From Euglena gracilis (lineage: Eukaryota > Euglenida > Euglenophyceae > Euglenales): a DNA stretch of 64,000 nucleotides. The notes beneath the pieces were generated by a model, which did not search any database, was not told the origin of the DNA, and saw nothing but the letters and a program-made list of their open reading frames with translations. Shown piece by piece: positions 51,603 to 63,475 of this stretch. Location of the stretch: the NCBI GenBank assembly GCA_039621445.1, contig CP154955.1:43733540-43797539 (forward strand). Direction: 5' to 3'. Made by a program: the position numbers and the translations under genes. Position 1 is the stretch's first letter. The number at the start of each line of letters is the position of its first letter.

Positions 51603-54600
51603 GGGAGGGGGCGTTGGCTCATCCAGCCAGTGGGCCAGCCCTGCGGGGGACCTCCTGTCGAAGGTGTTCGACATGCTGCTCAACGAGGGGGACACCTTGC
51701 TCATGGAGGAGCCCACCTACAGCGGCGCCTTGGCCGCCGTGGGCAGGGCTGGGGAGAGTCGAGGTCTACCGGCACCCCCCCCCTCCAAGCGACCGTCTGG
51801 TGCCAGTTTGCACCACTGTCAATGAACCTGCTCTTCTGGCAGCCGTTTGACCCCTGTGTTGGAGCTTCTCAGGCTTCGCAGGAAACAAAGCGGCAGTTGG
51901 CCAACAAACAGTTCTCGGTGGACAGGAGGTGATGATTGCCCTCCTCCTTTCCTCTTGTTCTCTGCCTCCTCTGCCGCCCGCTTTCCTATGCTTCCTATGT
52001 TTTTCTCTTCCCATCTGTCCACCAGAGCCATCATTTTTTGTCCCCACCCATTTTGTTCCTGATTTAAAAAGATTCTGTAATTGGAGAACAAGTGCCTGTT
52101 TTTTTCCAATCATGCAGTGCAGTATCGCACAGGCAAGAGGAGAATGATGAGTGCTGGCAAAAGGTCATTTTGCGATTGACCCAGGCACCTGCACCATCCT
52201 CCAGAAAATGATTTTTTTTGCAAAATTCTTTCAAATTCTGCATATTTTCACAAAACCTTGCAAAATACCCCAACGTACCACAAAGTTGTTTTGTATTATA
52301 AAGGTGTGTGCTGTTATTATGCAAGAAAGTGAAGAACGGGATGCATTTTGGTTGCAGGAATAATCCCGAATAATCTCAAGTCAGAATGAAGGGTCGTCAG
52401 CACGAATTTGTGGGGGGTCCCTGGAGAAGTGAGCCTGATCTTTGTTGGCGTTATTTTATGGCCCCCCTGCCGCCGAGCCCATCCAAACCCCAAAAAACGC
52501 ACAGAATCGACTCCCGTCAAGGGCAACCGCTTTCGGTCAGTCATCGTCATTCATTAACAAACCGCCTGTCCGAACCAACGACCCCCCCCCCCTCCCCCCC
52601 CCCCCCCCCCGGCCCTGGCCGCAGCCCCCCTGGGCTGCCAGATCCTCGGGGTGCCCACCGACGCGGCCGGCATCATCCCCGAGGCCAGGGCAGAACGGGA
52701 ATCGGCCAAACCGCCAGGGTGGTGGGGGGGTCGAGCACCCCCCCCACTAGACCTTCCCGTTCTGCCCTGCCCGAGGCGCTGGAGGACCTCCTCAAGTCGG
52801 GCCTGCCCCTGCGGGTGCTGTACAAGCCCCTCCTGCGACAATTCCCCACGCAAACCCCAACGCTTCCGAACAAACCTTGCCATTTCCTGACAAGGCATGG
52901 CTACTTCCGACAATTCTGGACACCTCCCGACCAACCCGGACCACTGCACCGAAGTACCAAAGTGTCTGGTGAGGTGCTTGCTGGTGTACACCATCCCCAC
53001 TGGGCAGAACCCAAGCGGCTGTACCACCTCCGCCGAGCGCCGCCGGAAGGTGCCCCCTTGTCAGAACAAAGCCTCATTTGGCGTCTCTTCTTTTTTTTGC
53101 CGTCAATTCCATTCTGTTGCGTGCCGTGTGCAGCCTTCGAGGGGCCCCGTTTATCTCTCCACCGTAATTTTGTTGTTCCCCTGGAATTGACGGGGGTATT
53201 GCAGGTGCATTGTATGTGTCACTTCCCCCGGCCCCGTCTCCCACTGCAGGTCTATGCCCTGGCCTCGGAGTACAACTTCATCATCCTGGAGGACGACCCC
53301 TACTTCAACCTGTACCTCGATGAAGGGCCTCAACCCCCTGCCCAGGCCCACACCAAATACAAGTTTTGTATGAGTTTCCATTTTTTACGATTTGTGTGGG
53401 GTTTTTTTTTGCAGGAGATGGCATATTCAAGTGTTCAGCAGCTTGCATGGTGTTGATTTAAAGTCACTGGCCGACCATTCACCGTGAGGGGCTGGTTGTT
53501 TTTTTTATCTTCGCAGGGTGATTGAACGCCCAAACGCCCAATGCCCACGGGATCTCTGCAATAAACAAAGTGGCCCGGTGCAAAGACAGCGTGTTTTCAG
53601 TTTCCCCAAAAAGTTGTGCAACTGACCGTTGGCTGGTTTCTGAGAGGAAATTGCCAAGTGCTTTTTAAAAGAGCGGTGCTTGTGGTCTGTATTTTTTTGT
53701 GGAACCGAGTGGTCTAGACCTCGTGAGAGCGCCAACAACGCACGCCAACGCAATTCTATTTGAACCCCACTTTGCACCTCAAGACTGCACCCAATTTATT
53801 GGTTTTCTCGTCACCACGATCTTTGTGAATGGAAATTGAAATTGAGGTATCTGCTCGCGTTGGTTTTGTACAGCAGGGCAGGGGGTGCAGACCCCTCCCC
53901 CTCCCAGTATGGGACCCCCAGAAACCAATCTTTGCTCTGGTTTTTTGCCACAAAAAATAATTTTTTACATCGGCGGATTTTTTAAAAAAGTGCATGAACA
54001 TGCAATGTTGGGTTTTTTTGAGCCGAATTTTTTCGCCGTATTTAGTTTGGCTACAGTTTCAATCCCCCCTCCAGTGGGGATGAGAGTCCCGCCCCCCCCC
54101 CCCCTCCCCGCTCATTTAGTCCCCTACCCCCCCCCCCGTCTCGTCCTCGCCGCTCCGGCCGCCTGCCCCCAGCTACCTCAGCCTGGACACGGACGGGCGC
54201 GTCATCCGCATGGAGTCCTTCTCAAAGGTGCTGTCCTCCGGCATTCGGGTCGGCTTTGCCACGGGCCCCAAGCGGCTGATCGACCAGCTGCAGCTCGACC
54301 TCCAGGCAACGTGCATGCACGCCAGCGGTTTGCCCGGGGATGGTATTCTCTCAAATTATTAATTTAAAATTTTAAATTCAGAAAGAAAAATCAGAATTAT
54401 TATTATCATCATCATTTTTCACAAAATAGAGGCCCCAAGGTGTTGCCCAAGGTGTTTACACCACTTGGGGCCTAATTGGCAGGTTGATTCATTTAGCGTT
54501 CCTCTTTGTGTGGTGTCTCTTAATTTCACGTTTGCAAATGGCCAAAGTGATGTGATGCCCCCCCCCCCAAAAGCCCTCCCTGCTTCATATTTGGGTAGGA

Positions 54601-56929
54601 CCCTCAGGGAGGGGGCATTACATTTGAGAAGGACCAAACTTTTTGAAGGGTGTCTTCTGTCAACTGTCTCCTGCATTCAAATACGGCCAATTACCAGTAC
54701 CGTTTCTCCACCGTATTTTTTTTTACCCGAAATGGATCATTTGTGTGACATACTCGTACATTCCCAAACTTCTTCTGTTTTGTTTTGAATAGTACCCTTG
54801 GGGGACGTGAAATGGGGAGGATGTTGACAACCAATTGAAAAAATCAGACTCCTGTGGAATTCGGACCACCACACAGATTGTGCAGGTTGAGCTTTGACAC
54901 GAGAAGCTGTTTTGTCGCATGTGCTGAAGAGCGTCCCCAGCGGAGAGCCAAGTCATCGTGATGCAGCTTCTGGAGCAATGGGGGGACCAGGGGTGGGCCG
55001 CCCACATCGCACGGGTGAAGGCCCTGTACCGGTGTGCATTGATGGGGATGGTTCGCACCATGATGCATCAACCGACCACGTTGTCCACAGTCAGCAGTGC
55101 TCAATGAGGGTTGGCAACTCGGCAACTACATTCTGTCTATCACCAGCGAGCAGGAGTTTTAACGCAGTGCTTTCAGGATTGTGTTGTGTGTGTGTGTGTT
55201 GCACACAACACACACACACACACAACACACACACACACACACACAACAACAACACACACACAACACACACACACAACACACACACACACACCACACACAC
55301 ACACACAACACACACACACACACACACAACACACATATTGACACACACACAACACACACACAACACAACACAGACACAACACACACACACACAACACACA
55401 CAACACAACACACACACACACGCAACACATACAAGAAACAACGCACAAAAAACGTAGAACACACACAAACACAGCAACAAACACACATTTGTGTGCACAG
55501 TGTGCAGTGGATAGTGACACACACCTCGCAGGGGCCGCCGGGACTTCTTCCTCAAGCTGTGCGACGAGCACCTCACGGGCCTCGCAGAATGGGGAAAGCC
55601 CTCTGCGGGGATGTTTGTGTGGTTCCGCCTCATCGGCATCGAAGACAGTGCTCAGGCTCCGATCATTCACGGGGTTCCCTTTGGGCAGGTCTCTGGGAGG
55701 TTGGCAGGTCTCACAGAGATTGCAGGCAACAAATGTCCTGACTGGCTCGACGTCATTTGCGGTTTTCGTCATTTACGGTGTCTTACAATTCATTCTTGAA
55801 GCTGGTTTCAAGTGAACAAGGGTGCTGTCACCCCCATAATCTGCCCAAAAATCTTGTTTTGGTAACCAAATATGCCCCCCCCCCTGGAACCCACTGACAA
55901 GCGAAGCCGAGGTTGCATCCTTGGGACGTCCTACTGTATTGCATACTTGAATCCAACGTTACAAGTCTTTTGTCTGAAAAGTGTAGGGACGTTTGTGAAA
56001 TGAACACAGAAATGATTAAAAGTTTGCGGTGAATCTCAAAAAAAATACAAAGAAAAAAGAAGACAATTTGATGTTGTTAGGCTTTGTTCACATTTCAGGG
56101 TGGGGGCTTTATTGACCACTGTGGACGCAGCTCGCCAACACCTGGTTTTCCCAAGTTCCCATAAGGGGTTGGAAGTGCCTGGAATGACTTTTTTGTGCTT
56201 TCCCCTTTCTATCACACTCTTTCTTTATTTCTGATCACATTCGCATGCACACACGCACACGTGCACTCACAAACACATACACAGGCACCCACACACGCAC
56301 ACCCACATCCACGCTCGCTCAAACATGCACACACGCGCGCACGCACAAACACACATAGAGAGACAACCCACAACAGTCGGTGGCCTGCCACCAGCAAGCT
56401 CATCACGGAGAAGGCACGGAGCCAGAAGGTGCTGATGGTGCCCGGAGAGTCGTTCTTGACGGACCCGACGCAGGTCTCCCCGCACGTCCGCGCGGCATAC
56501 TCGATCGCGACGGAGGACCAGATGGCGGAGGGGGTGCGACGGTTCGCCGCCACACCATTGCTTAACTCCTGTCCCACCCCCCCCCCCGGGGGGTGACTGA
56601 CTGGTTTTTTCAGAGTGACTGACTGGTTTTTCTGGTCAAGAACCCCTCCCCCCTGGGGGGTGGGATAGGCCCGAAAATGAAAAGTGGCTGGCCTGGCGCC
56701 GAAGGTGCCGGATTTTTTTTTGGATTTTTGACACTTTTGGCAAAAGTTCATTGCCTCCTTCTCATCATTCAACAGTGGTCGATCCCCCCCGGCGGGTAAA
56801 GTGACTGGTTTTTTTGGGAAACAGTGACTGACTGCCCGCCTCCCCCCCGTCGTGGTTGTAAGCAATGGTATGTTCGCGGCACTGCTGCGGGCGGAGCGGG
56901 AGGCCCAGCAGCCAGACGGTCACGCGTGA
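49196..56929 (+). CDS. AADAT: Kynurenine/alpha-aminoadipate aminotransferase-like enzyme, 14 exons
   Basis: PLP-dependent class I aminotransferase of the KAT II/AADAT type, expected to act on kynurenine, 2-aminoadipate or similar amino acids with 2-oxoglutarate. Exons: 49196-49313, 49950-50005, 50323-50417, 51041-51107, 51649-51740, 52623-52682, 52775-52819, 52986-53049, 53250-53339, 54171-54327, 54941-55031, 55532-55649, 56393-56547, 56878-56929. Together they give exactly 1260 nt, 419 aa, close to the animal enzyme. Blocks in family order: ISLAGGLPNP, LQYSATPGL, VAPGSQ, EEPTYSG, YTIPTGQNPSG, FIILEDDPYFNLY, then MESFSKVLSSGIRVGF, whose Lys is the expected PLP lysine and whose later Arg the expected phosphate contact. 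It ends EREAQQPDGHA. Introns 8, 10 and 11 are GT-AG; the other ten have complementary ends. No targeting peptide is evident. Substrate choice is inferred from family resemblance. Confidence 0.95.
49314..49949 (+). other. Aminotransferase intron 1, nonconventional
   Basis: Starts GTGGCCCGGCCGCGGTGCGG and ends CCCCGCACCGGGGCCGGCCCGCG. The ends pair over about 18 bp with two mismatches, and there is no AG at the 3' end. The join ISLAG-GLPNP is the invariant family motif. It contains the segment at 49478-49515 shared with C69 intron 1, a CCGGTGCCGAAGGCGCCG hairpin (about 49577-49594) and GTGACTGACT words. Confidence 0.8.
51571..51600. repeat. TG/TA microsatellite in aminotransferase intron 4
   Basis: (TG)n at about 51545-51570 followed by (TA)n at 51571-51600. 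Confidence 0.9.
52683..52774 (+). other. Aminotransferase intron 6, 92-nt nonconventional intron with 17-bp stem
   Basis: Starts GGC CAGGGCAGAACGGGAA and ends TTCCCGTTCTGCCCTG CCCGA. The arms are perfectly complementary, with CAG at +4 and CTG at -8. Exon sequence CCCGAGGC is repeated at both borders, so the cut site alone is ambiguous and the CAG/CTG spacing decides it. The join gives IIPEALEDLLK. Confidence 0.9.
55195..55430. repeat. CA-rich microsatellite in aminotransferase intron 11
   Basis: (CA)n broken by AACACA words, inside the GT-AG intron at 55032-55531. Confidence 0.9.
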
Positions 56930-57712
56930 CGCGCCTGACCAGTTGTGGGCATTCCAACCCTGGCACCGCGCCTCCCGCTGTGGTACGGCGGCAGTGGTCG
57001 GGCTCCGCATCTCAACACCCCTGGCCACGAGGGCACGCGTGCAGGTTGGGCTCGCCCGTCGGCGTCAGTCTTGTGGCGGCCAACGGTGGTGTCCCCGCTG
57101 CCCTTCAGCCCTGCCAGGTGCTCTCGCCGATCGCCGCACTCGTTCCCATGCCCCGCCTCCCCTTCCCTTCCCCGGGCCGTCGGCGTGGGCTACGGAGCCC
57201 TGCGCCGCGCTGTGCCACAGACACGTCTCCCACGGAGTTCGCCACCCCACCCTTCGGCCTGCGCCGTTCTTTTCTTGCCACTCGCTCCCTTACCTTCGAT
57301 CCAGGGCTTGCCATCCTGTCCTCCAACTGTTTTCTGGTACGTTCTCTCCTTTAGGGGGGGGGGGGTTGGGAAGCTCCTTTTTTTGGTATATGACAAATGC
57401 CGGAATTCACCACTGGAGGTGGGGGCCATTTCAAAGCAATGATAAAGTCGCCCCCATCGTGCATGGTCAAATATCGAGTTTTGCTCTGATGCCGACCCAT
57501 CAGGAAATCGATTTCTGGCTCTTAACACACCCTGACACTTTTAGTGGTGCTCTTCTGTCACCACTGTATGTACGCTGGGGTGCATCAAGTTGTGTCCAGC
57601 TTCGTCGCATGGTGAAAAGGAATCAATATCAGCGAAGGCATAAAAAATGTTATTGGCTCACCCTGTGAGTTTCGAGCTGCTTCGGTCAGTTCCATTATTT
57701 AAGGGACTGAAC
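56930..57712. other. 3' flank of the aminotransferase gene, no feature seen
   Basis: GC-rich to about 57330, where long open frames occur in several phases on both strands, a composition effect. AT-richer afterwards. No recognisable protein. It ends at the GACTGAAC target duplication of the hAT element. Confidence 0.4.
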
Positions 57713-58670
57713 CAGACCTCTGTTCAGTGTGTATCAACGATGCACACCTGTACACAATTTTTTTTTGCCGATACACACCAACACACAAAATTTTAACAAA
57801 ATGGAAAAAAAACGGTTTGATCTTTTGACACCATTGCCACAGAGTTATGTGAACACTAGCCCCGGCTCAACTCATGAAGATACTTCATGACCACTGGGGT
57901 GTCGCGAGAACCATAGCGCAGATCCCACCCCATTGATATTTTTCAAATCCAACAAAGGTCGGAGCTTCGTGTGAGCCAATCCATTCCTTGCCATGAACAG
58001 AACAGTCCGAAATAGAAGCTTTGCCTTTGGAATCAACGATGCTGGCAACAGAATTGTGGCTTGGGGAGAGGGGGCATTCGAGCGGTTTGATATTCCAACA
58101 GTGGCAACATGATAAGATCCATCCTCGTGGTTCTTTACATTGCGAAATGTGTAAACTTTTGCAGGAAGAATCAACGCATTCTTCTTCTTGCCACTGCCCG
58201 CAACCCTTGGATTCTGTCTGAAAGCACTGCATGCGGAGCACCGCATTCCCACAGCTGGTTCAAATTGAAGCCTTGGTCGCTCCCTTTTCCAATTTCGTTG
58301 GAAAGCATGGACTCCTTTTCCCCTTGGACGACCTGGAATTTTCAAATTCTTTTTGGGTAGGGCATCTGAAGGGGGAAAAGAATGACCAGGAGTGAGTCGG
58401 GGGCCTCACTCGCCGTGCCCTCCTTCTCCACCTCATCCGGATCGTCCTCCACCTCATGCCGCGGGACAGCAAAAGAAGAGATTGCCATTTGGTTCATTAC
58501 TGCTAAGAAGAACGAGGATGGGTGGACTTGCACGGTCCTAGCTAGCATGGTCATTGTTTTTTTAAAGAAATTCAAAAAAAATTGCCGATACACACCAATA
58601 CACAAAAAAGTTTTTGCCGATACACACCGATACACATTTTTTTTGCCGATACACACTAAACAGAGGTCTG
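57713..58670 (-). mobile_element. hAT-type element, 958 bp, with perfect 8-bp target duplication
   Basis: Terminal inverted repeats CAGACCTCTGTTCAGTGTGT and, at the right end read inward, CAGACCTCTGTTTAGTGTGT. Both are followed by repeats of TGTGTATCGGCA (left 57735-57790, right 58580-58660). It is flanked by identical GACTGAAC at 57705-57712 and 58671-58678. An 8-bp duplication, a CAG terminus and the zinc-finger fragment inside together point to the hAT superfamily. The catalytic part is absent, so it is non-autonomous. Confidence 0.9.
57872..58497 (-). pseudogene. N-terminal fragment of a hAT/ZNF862-like transposase
   Basis: Minus strand. A first segment (58497 to about 58425) reads SSFAVPRHEVEDDPDE. 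A 44-nt GT-AG intron (GTGAGGC to CCTTCAG) can join it to DALPKKNLKIPGRPRGKG. Then comes a zinc finger of the BED/TTF type found at the start of hAT transposases: MRCSACSAF, about 25 residues, then FRNVKNHEDGSYHVATV. It continues LFRTVLFMARNGLAH and KNINGVG, resembling the helical region that follows the finger in ZNF862-like proteins, then reaches a stop at 57872. The RNase H-like catalytic domain is missing. It could act as a repressor or be non-functional. Confidence 0.65.
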
Positions 58671-58759
58671 GACTGAACTCAGGCGTCTGCAGCAGTGCTT
58701 TCCTTCGGAGAGGGCAAATGGATATTGGTTCATTCGCCCACCCGAGGTTGGGTGTGAGG

Positions 58760-61111
58760 GTCCCCCTCTGTGGGCTGTCAAAAGGAGTCTCGCAAGGCGC
58801 AGACCCTCTGGGGGGCTGCCCTACAGTGCATTGGGAATGTCAGCTGCAGTGCCCTGGGCGTCCTGGTCATTGGGGCGTTGGTGCTCCTGCTCATACAGGA
58901 TGGGGGGGGGGGCATGGGAGACCCCCTACCCGCCAGGACGGGGGTGGGGGTCACCCGGGGCTTCCGGGGCTCAGGAAATCGTGACCCCCCAATTACCCCA
59001 CCACAGGGCTTGGCTGCATAATATTGATGGCAGTGCCTTCCCGCATGGAAGCCCCAAGAAGCAACGCTGAAACGCGCTCGTTGTTTTTTCTTAGTCCAAA
59101 ATTTCCTTTTGGGCGCCAAAGGTATTTTTCATGCAGATTGCCATGGAGGGTGGGGCGTCCGACCATTCCCCCGCCTCCTGGTGCGGGGTCGTCCACCGTC
59201 TTCCTGCCAGGCCTTCTTGTACAGCCAAGTAAGAGACTTTTATTGCTTTTTTTCAAAACCAGAGACAGCAAAAGGTTGTTGTTAAGGAGGCGGGTCGGCG
59301 GGTTCCGCACCGCATCGGTCACCGTAGAGGTCCCCGATGGCGCTCGTGACACCCCCCCCCCCCCGGCCATCGCCATTGTCAGGGGTTTTTTTTTTAGTCT
59401 TGGACCCCTAGGGGAGGGGTAGGGTGGGTGGGTCCGGCTGAGCCCCCCCCCCCCCGGGGGAGTGGGATACTTTTCAAATTTTTTTTGAAAAAAGTGCTAT
59501 TCTTGGTATTTTTCGGGTTTTTGGCCGTTTTCGGGGGAAAGTGAGTGGGTCCCCCGGGGGGGGCTCCCTGGGGACCCCTCCCCGCCATCGCCCTGGCCCG
59601 CCGCAGGCCGTCCCCCCCGACATGTGTGACCCGACGGAGGACGGCACGGCGCTCAGCGTGGCGCAGGCACAGGAGATGCTGCAGGGCAAGACGCTGGACG
59701 AGGCGAAGGCCCACCTGCAGGCCAACGGCATCACCATCCACGGCAAGGCGGTCCGCCTGCGCCGCGTCGGGGAGGGGCCGGGAGGCTCCCCCGCACACAA
59801 TGACCGGGAGGTTTGGGGGGTCCAGTAGTTTGGGGCTGTGTCTTTGCACCTTCCAAGGCTGAATTTAGCGCTCTGTGCCTGAGGCACGTGCACAGCCCCC
59901 CCCCCCCCGGTTTGTATAGGAAGCTCCGCAGACATGAGGTAGGTGGTAGGGGGGTCACCCCCCCCCCCGCCTAGGGGGGTAAGGTGGTTGGGTCCCCACC
60001 CCCTCCCCCCTAGTTTCGGAAGGGGGGGTCCCCCCACCCCCTCCTCCTCTGCGGGGGCGAAAAAAAGATTTCCAGCGCTTCGCGCCAGATGTGTATTTTA
60101 GGACCCTCTTGGGGCTCAACATGAAATTTTGCACTCAACGGCGAGAAGTTCTTGCGACCGAAAACTGGAGGTAGTAGGGGGTCCCCCCGACCCCCTACTT
60201 TTTTTTTTAAGTTTTGGAAGGGGTTCTCCCTCCCTCCAAGATTCCCATGCAAGCCTGCCCCCCACCAGCTGTATAAAGACGCCGAGCACAGAAAGACAAC
60301 ACCAGATACAGTTTTGATTGCACAGTTGCACGCTTGGCAACAAAGGTGAGACTCCTGCAGTTGCATTGTGGGAACTTGCGATTACGTTGCCGATCGAGCG
60401 TGGGCACAGGTGCATGGTGTCAGTGTCATATGCACCATGTTGGGGAAAAGCACCACCCCCACTTGTCCTTGTTGAAATCCAATTGTATCATATTCCTTTA
60501 TCATAGAATGGTTCCATCGATATTTTCACGTTTGCGAATGTGTGAATCTTCTCAACGTGGACCTGAGAGTCATCGCCAATCTCATTGACCCCCCCTTTCA
60601 AACAAGTTCATTGGGAGGGGGATTAGGTTCGTACGGGAAGTTTTCCCAGAGGGTCCTCTTTTTGAACCCTCTAGCCTCCAGGCGATGCCCCCACCTGGTT
60701 GGGTTAAACTGCCCCTGGGGATAGGGTGCTGCCAGAGAGTCCCACAAAACGCCCCAAGCGTTCCTCGTATCACACCACCGTTTCAGCGGGACGTTTCCCC
60801 TGAAACAGGGCTGAATGGGAATCCCGGAACCCTTTGGCCGGTGGGTGGGGGTCGTCTTCCCCCCACCCCCATCCCGATTCCCTCTCCGCCCCTTTTTTGC
60901 TTTCCATTTGTATCTTGAAGCTTGCAGCACCGAAGGAATACTGCAAAGTGCCACGATGGGTGCTGTGGCGGGTGGACTGGGAGGGGGTCGACCCCCAGGC
61001 CTGCAGTTGAGGATTCCCAACATTTGGCCGGGCCTCACGCTCGGCCGCAACCGCATCAACGTGGAGCTGGACGACGATGGCCGCATCCGGCTGGTGAAGG
61101 GCTTCAACTAA
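58760..61111 (+). CDS. Small membrane or secreted protein with an I78-inhibitor-like end
   Basis: The 5' end is unresolved. An exon ending at 58892 codes for RKAQTLWGAALQCIGN and a hydrophobic helix (ALGVLVIGALVLLL), a signal anchor or membrane span. The intron at 58893-59185 has paired ends (ATA CAGGATGGGG and CCCCGCCTCCTG GTGCG) and leads to GSSTVFLPGLL. A likely middle exon near 59300-59345 reads GGFRTASVTVEVPDG. The exon at about 59615-59790 reads DPTEDGTALSVAQAQEMLQG, then TLDEAKAHLQANG and AVRLRRVGEG. The last exon, about 61035-61111, reads LTLGRNRINVELDDDGRIRLV and stops. The N-R-I-N-V-E-L-D-D-D-G-R-I run after a V-R-x-R-x-G strand matches the I78 family of small serine-peptidase inhibitors. 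A direct repeat GGCCGGG at both sides of the last intron makes its cut ambiguous. Exon order is supported by frame only. Confidence 0.4.
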
Positions 61112-63150
61112 GACGCCCCTCTCCAGCCTTCGCCATCAGGAGGGTGTCTGAGGGGTTGGGGTGCAGATTACCTCCCGTCAAATGTGGGTCCCCAATGACC
61201 TGGAGGGGTTTCCAGGGCCCCCAACGTGAAATTTGCGAAATCTTTTAAGGCACAAACAGGTTTTTGTTCATTTTTTTTTCTCACGGGAGGGTACTTTTTT
61301 TTCCCCGAAAAAACCGCCTGGCAAAAATCGTTCGCCATACCCTTTGGGTAAGTCTCCCAGAGGTCTTTACAGGTATTGCAGGCAACAACAAATGTCCTGA
61401 TTGGCTCGACATCATTTGCGGTTGTATTGTGTGTTACTGTTCATTCTTGCTGCTGTACCACCGTTTTTGGATGAATCGGCCCAACCAACGCTTCGAAAAA
61501 GTCAAAAAATGATTCGACTGCATTTGGCTGCAGGCCAACCAAATTGGGTGTGGTCTCACTAGAAAAGAAATCTGAAAGCATGATCTCTGGGCAAGCCAAA
61601 TCTTTTCCCCAGCATTTTGTGCTACTTTCTTTTTTGTGCATGGCGCGCGGGGGGGGGGGTCCCTTCTGCCTTCATTCACCGCCCTGATCACAGCCAACAA
61701 AAGTTCTTTTGGGTTGCGGCCGGTTGCCAACCTTGAAGGCGACCACCCAACCACCCGTGAGCAAACTGCTGTGCCTGCATGATGGTGCCAACGCCTGCTT
61801 TGATATTGAACCCTGTTCTCGTGAGGTGTAGTTGTATTCCCTGAACATCTTACCAGGGCTGACATCAGTGTCAGCAGCCCCCTTCCAATGTCTGCCACGC
61901 CAACCCCATACCAGACGACCCACAAAACAGTCTGGTACCCGACCCGCCACAGCCCTCCTGTCCCATTCATTCATTCCCATTCTTCATTGGCATACACTCT
62001 ATCGACGTTACGCTCGGCCTGTGCTAACAACAAAGCTTTCTGCAGGATGGGGTGGGAGCAGTAAACAGACAGCCCAGCCAGCTGTCTGTTTAACAAGCAG
62101 TATGACAGATGTGTTTCTGCAATTTTTTTTCCAGCAATGCTTCATGATGAGTTCCGCGATTTATGTTGAATTTGTTTTTCGACCCTTTTTTGATTTTGAT
62201 TAACCCCTTTGGATTTGTGAAGCCAGATCAGGCTGTATTTTAGTTGGGTGCCGACTCCACCCGGGGGGGGGGGGTGCCTGCCTGGGCAGGCACTCCAAGG
62301 CACTCCCGATCCGACCCCCCCCCCGGGGGGTAAACCCCCCCCCACTTATAACCCCCCCCCCCCCGCTTACTAACCCCCCCCCCCACTTACTAACCCCCCC
62401 CCCTCGGGCCGACCAACCAAACCGGGACTTGTAAACCCCCCCTTCGGGGAAGAAAAATGAAAGCCGCCAGGGACGATTTTTTCGGCCGCAAACCACCCAA
62501 AAACTGATTTTTGGCCTTATTTTGAGATCGACCATCATCAAAAATGCCTTTTTTGACCAAATTTGCCAAAATTGCCATTTGGGGGGGGTTTCGGGGTGTC
62601 ATTTTTGGGGTTCGGATTTTCACCAACAATTCCAGGACTTATAAACCCCCCCACTTACTAACCCCCCCCCTCCTTCGGCCGACCAACCAAACTGGATCCT
62701 ACTAACCCCGGGGGTTTATAAGTGGGGGGGGGGTTAGGGCCCAAGGGCGGCCAAAAGTGCCCTTGCACAACCCCGGCGCCGAATTTGCCGGGGAGCCAAA
62801 AATGGCCTATTTTCAAAGGAATGTGCCTGGGCACGCCAAAATCCGACCCCCCCCCCCGGGGGTAGTGCCTGCCTGGGCAGGCACTCATGTGCACTCCGGA
62901 CCCCCCTCCCCCCGGGGTTGGTAAAAAACAGCCTGAGCCAGGTCTAAAGACGTCAAGCAACCCAATCCCCCGAGGCCTGAAAGCGGGGTTACACACAAGC
63001 CAAGGTCAGGACCATACCATTGCATAAGGTGCGTCCACCCCCCCCCCCTGCGTGACTGACTGCTTTTTTCGGAGTGACTGAATGGTTTTTGACTCCAGTC
63101 CCCCCCCTCCCGGGAGTCGGCCAGAATTGGCCAAAAGTGGCCACCCGGCG
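61112..63150. other. Repeat-rich intergenic region
   Basis: A segment at 61345-61430 (GCAGGCAACAACAAATGTCC, GGCTCGACATCATTTGCGG) is a copy of one at 55690-55770 in aminotransferase intron 12. C/G-run fold-backs with GCCTGCCTGGGCAGGC occur at about 62274-62292 and 62864-62883; the same word family is seen near 18030. No gene is recognised. Confidence 0.45.
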
Positions 63151-63475
63151 CCGAAGATGGCCATCATGACCCATGATGGCCATCATGACCCATGATGCCC
63201 ATCATGACCCATGATGCCCATCATGACCCATGATGGCCATCATGACCCATGATGGCCATCATGACCCATGATGCCCATCATGACCCATGATGGCCATCAT
63301 GACCCATGATGGCCATCATGACCCATGATGGCCATCATGACCCATGATGCCCATCATGACCCATGATGCCCATCATGACCCATGATGCCCATCATGACCC
63401 ATGATGCCCATCATGACCCATGCTGGCCATCATGACCCATGCTGCCCATCATGACCCATGATGGCCATCATGACC
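63150..63475. repeat. 19-bp palindromic satellite
   Basis: About 16 tandem units of CCATCATGACCCATGATGG with G/C alternation at the last base (CCATGATGG or CCATGATGC). Each unit is a near-perfect dyad around ACC. Confidence 0.9.

Noticed and set aside
56824-57668. Overlapping plus-strand open frames downstream of the aminotransferase stop
   Set aside because: They overlap the last exon in the wrong frame and are explained by high GC. The true stop at 56927-56929 gives a full-length 419-aa enzyme.
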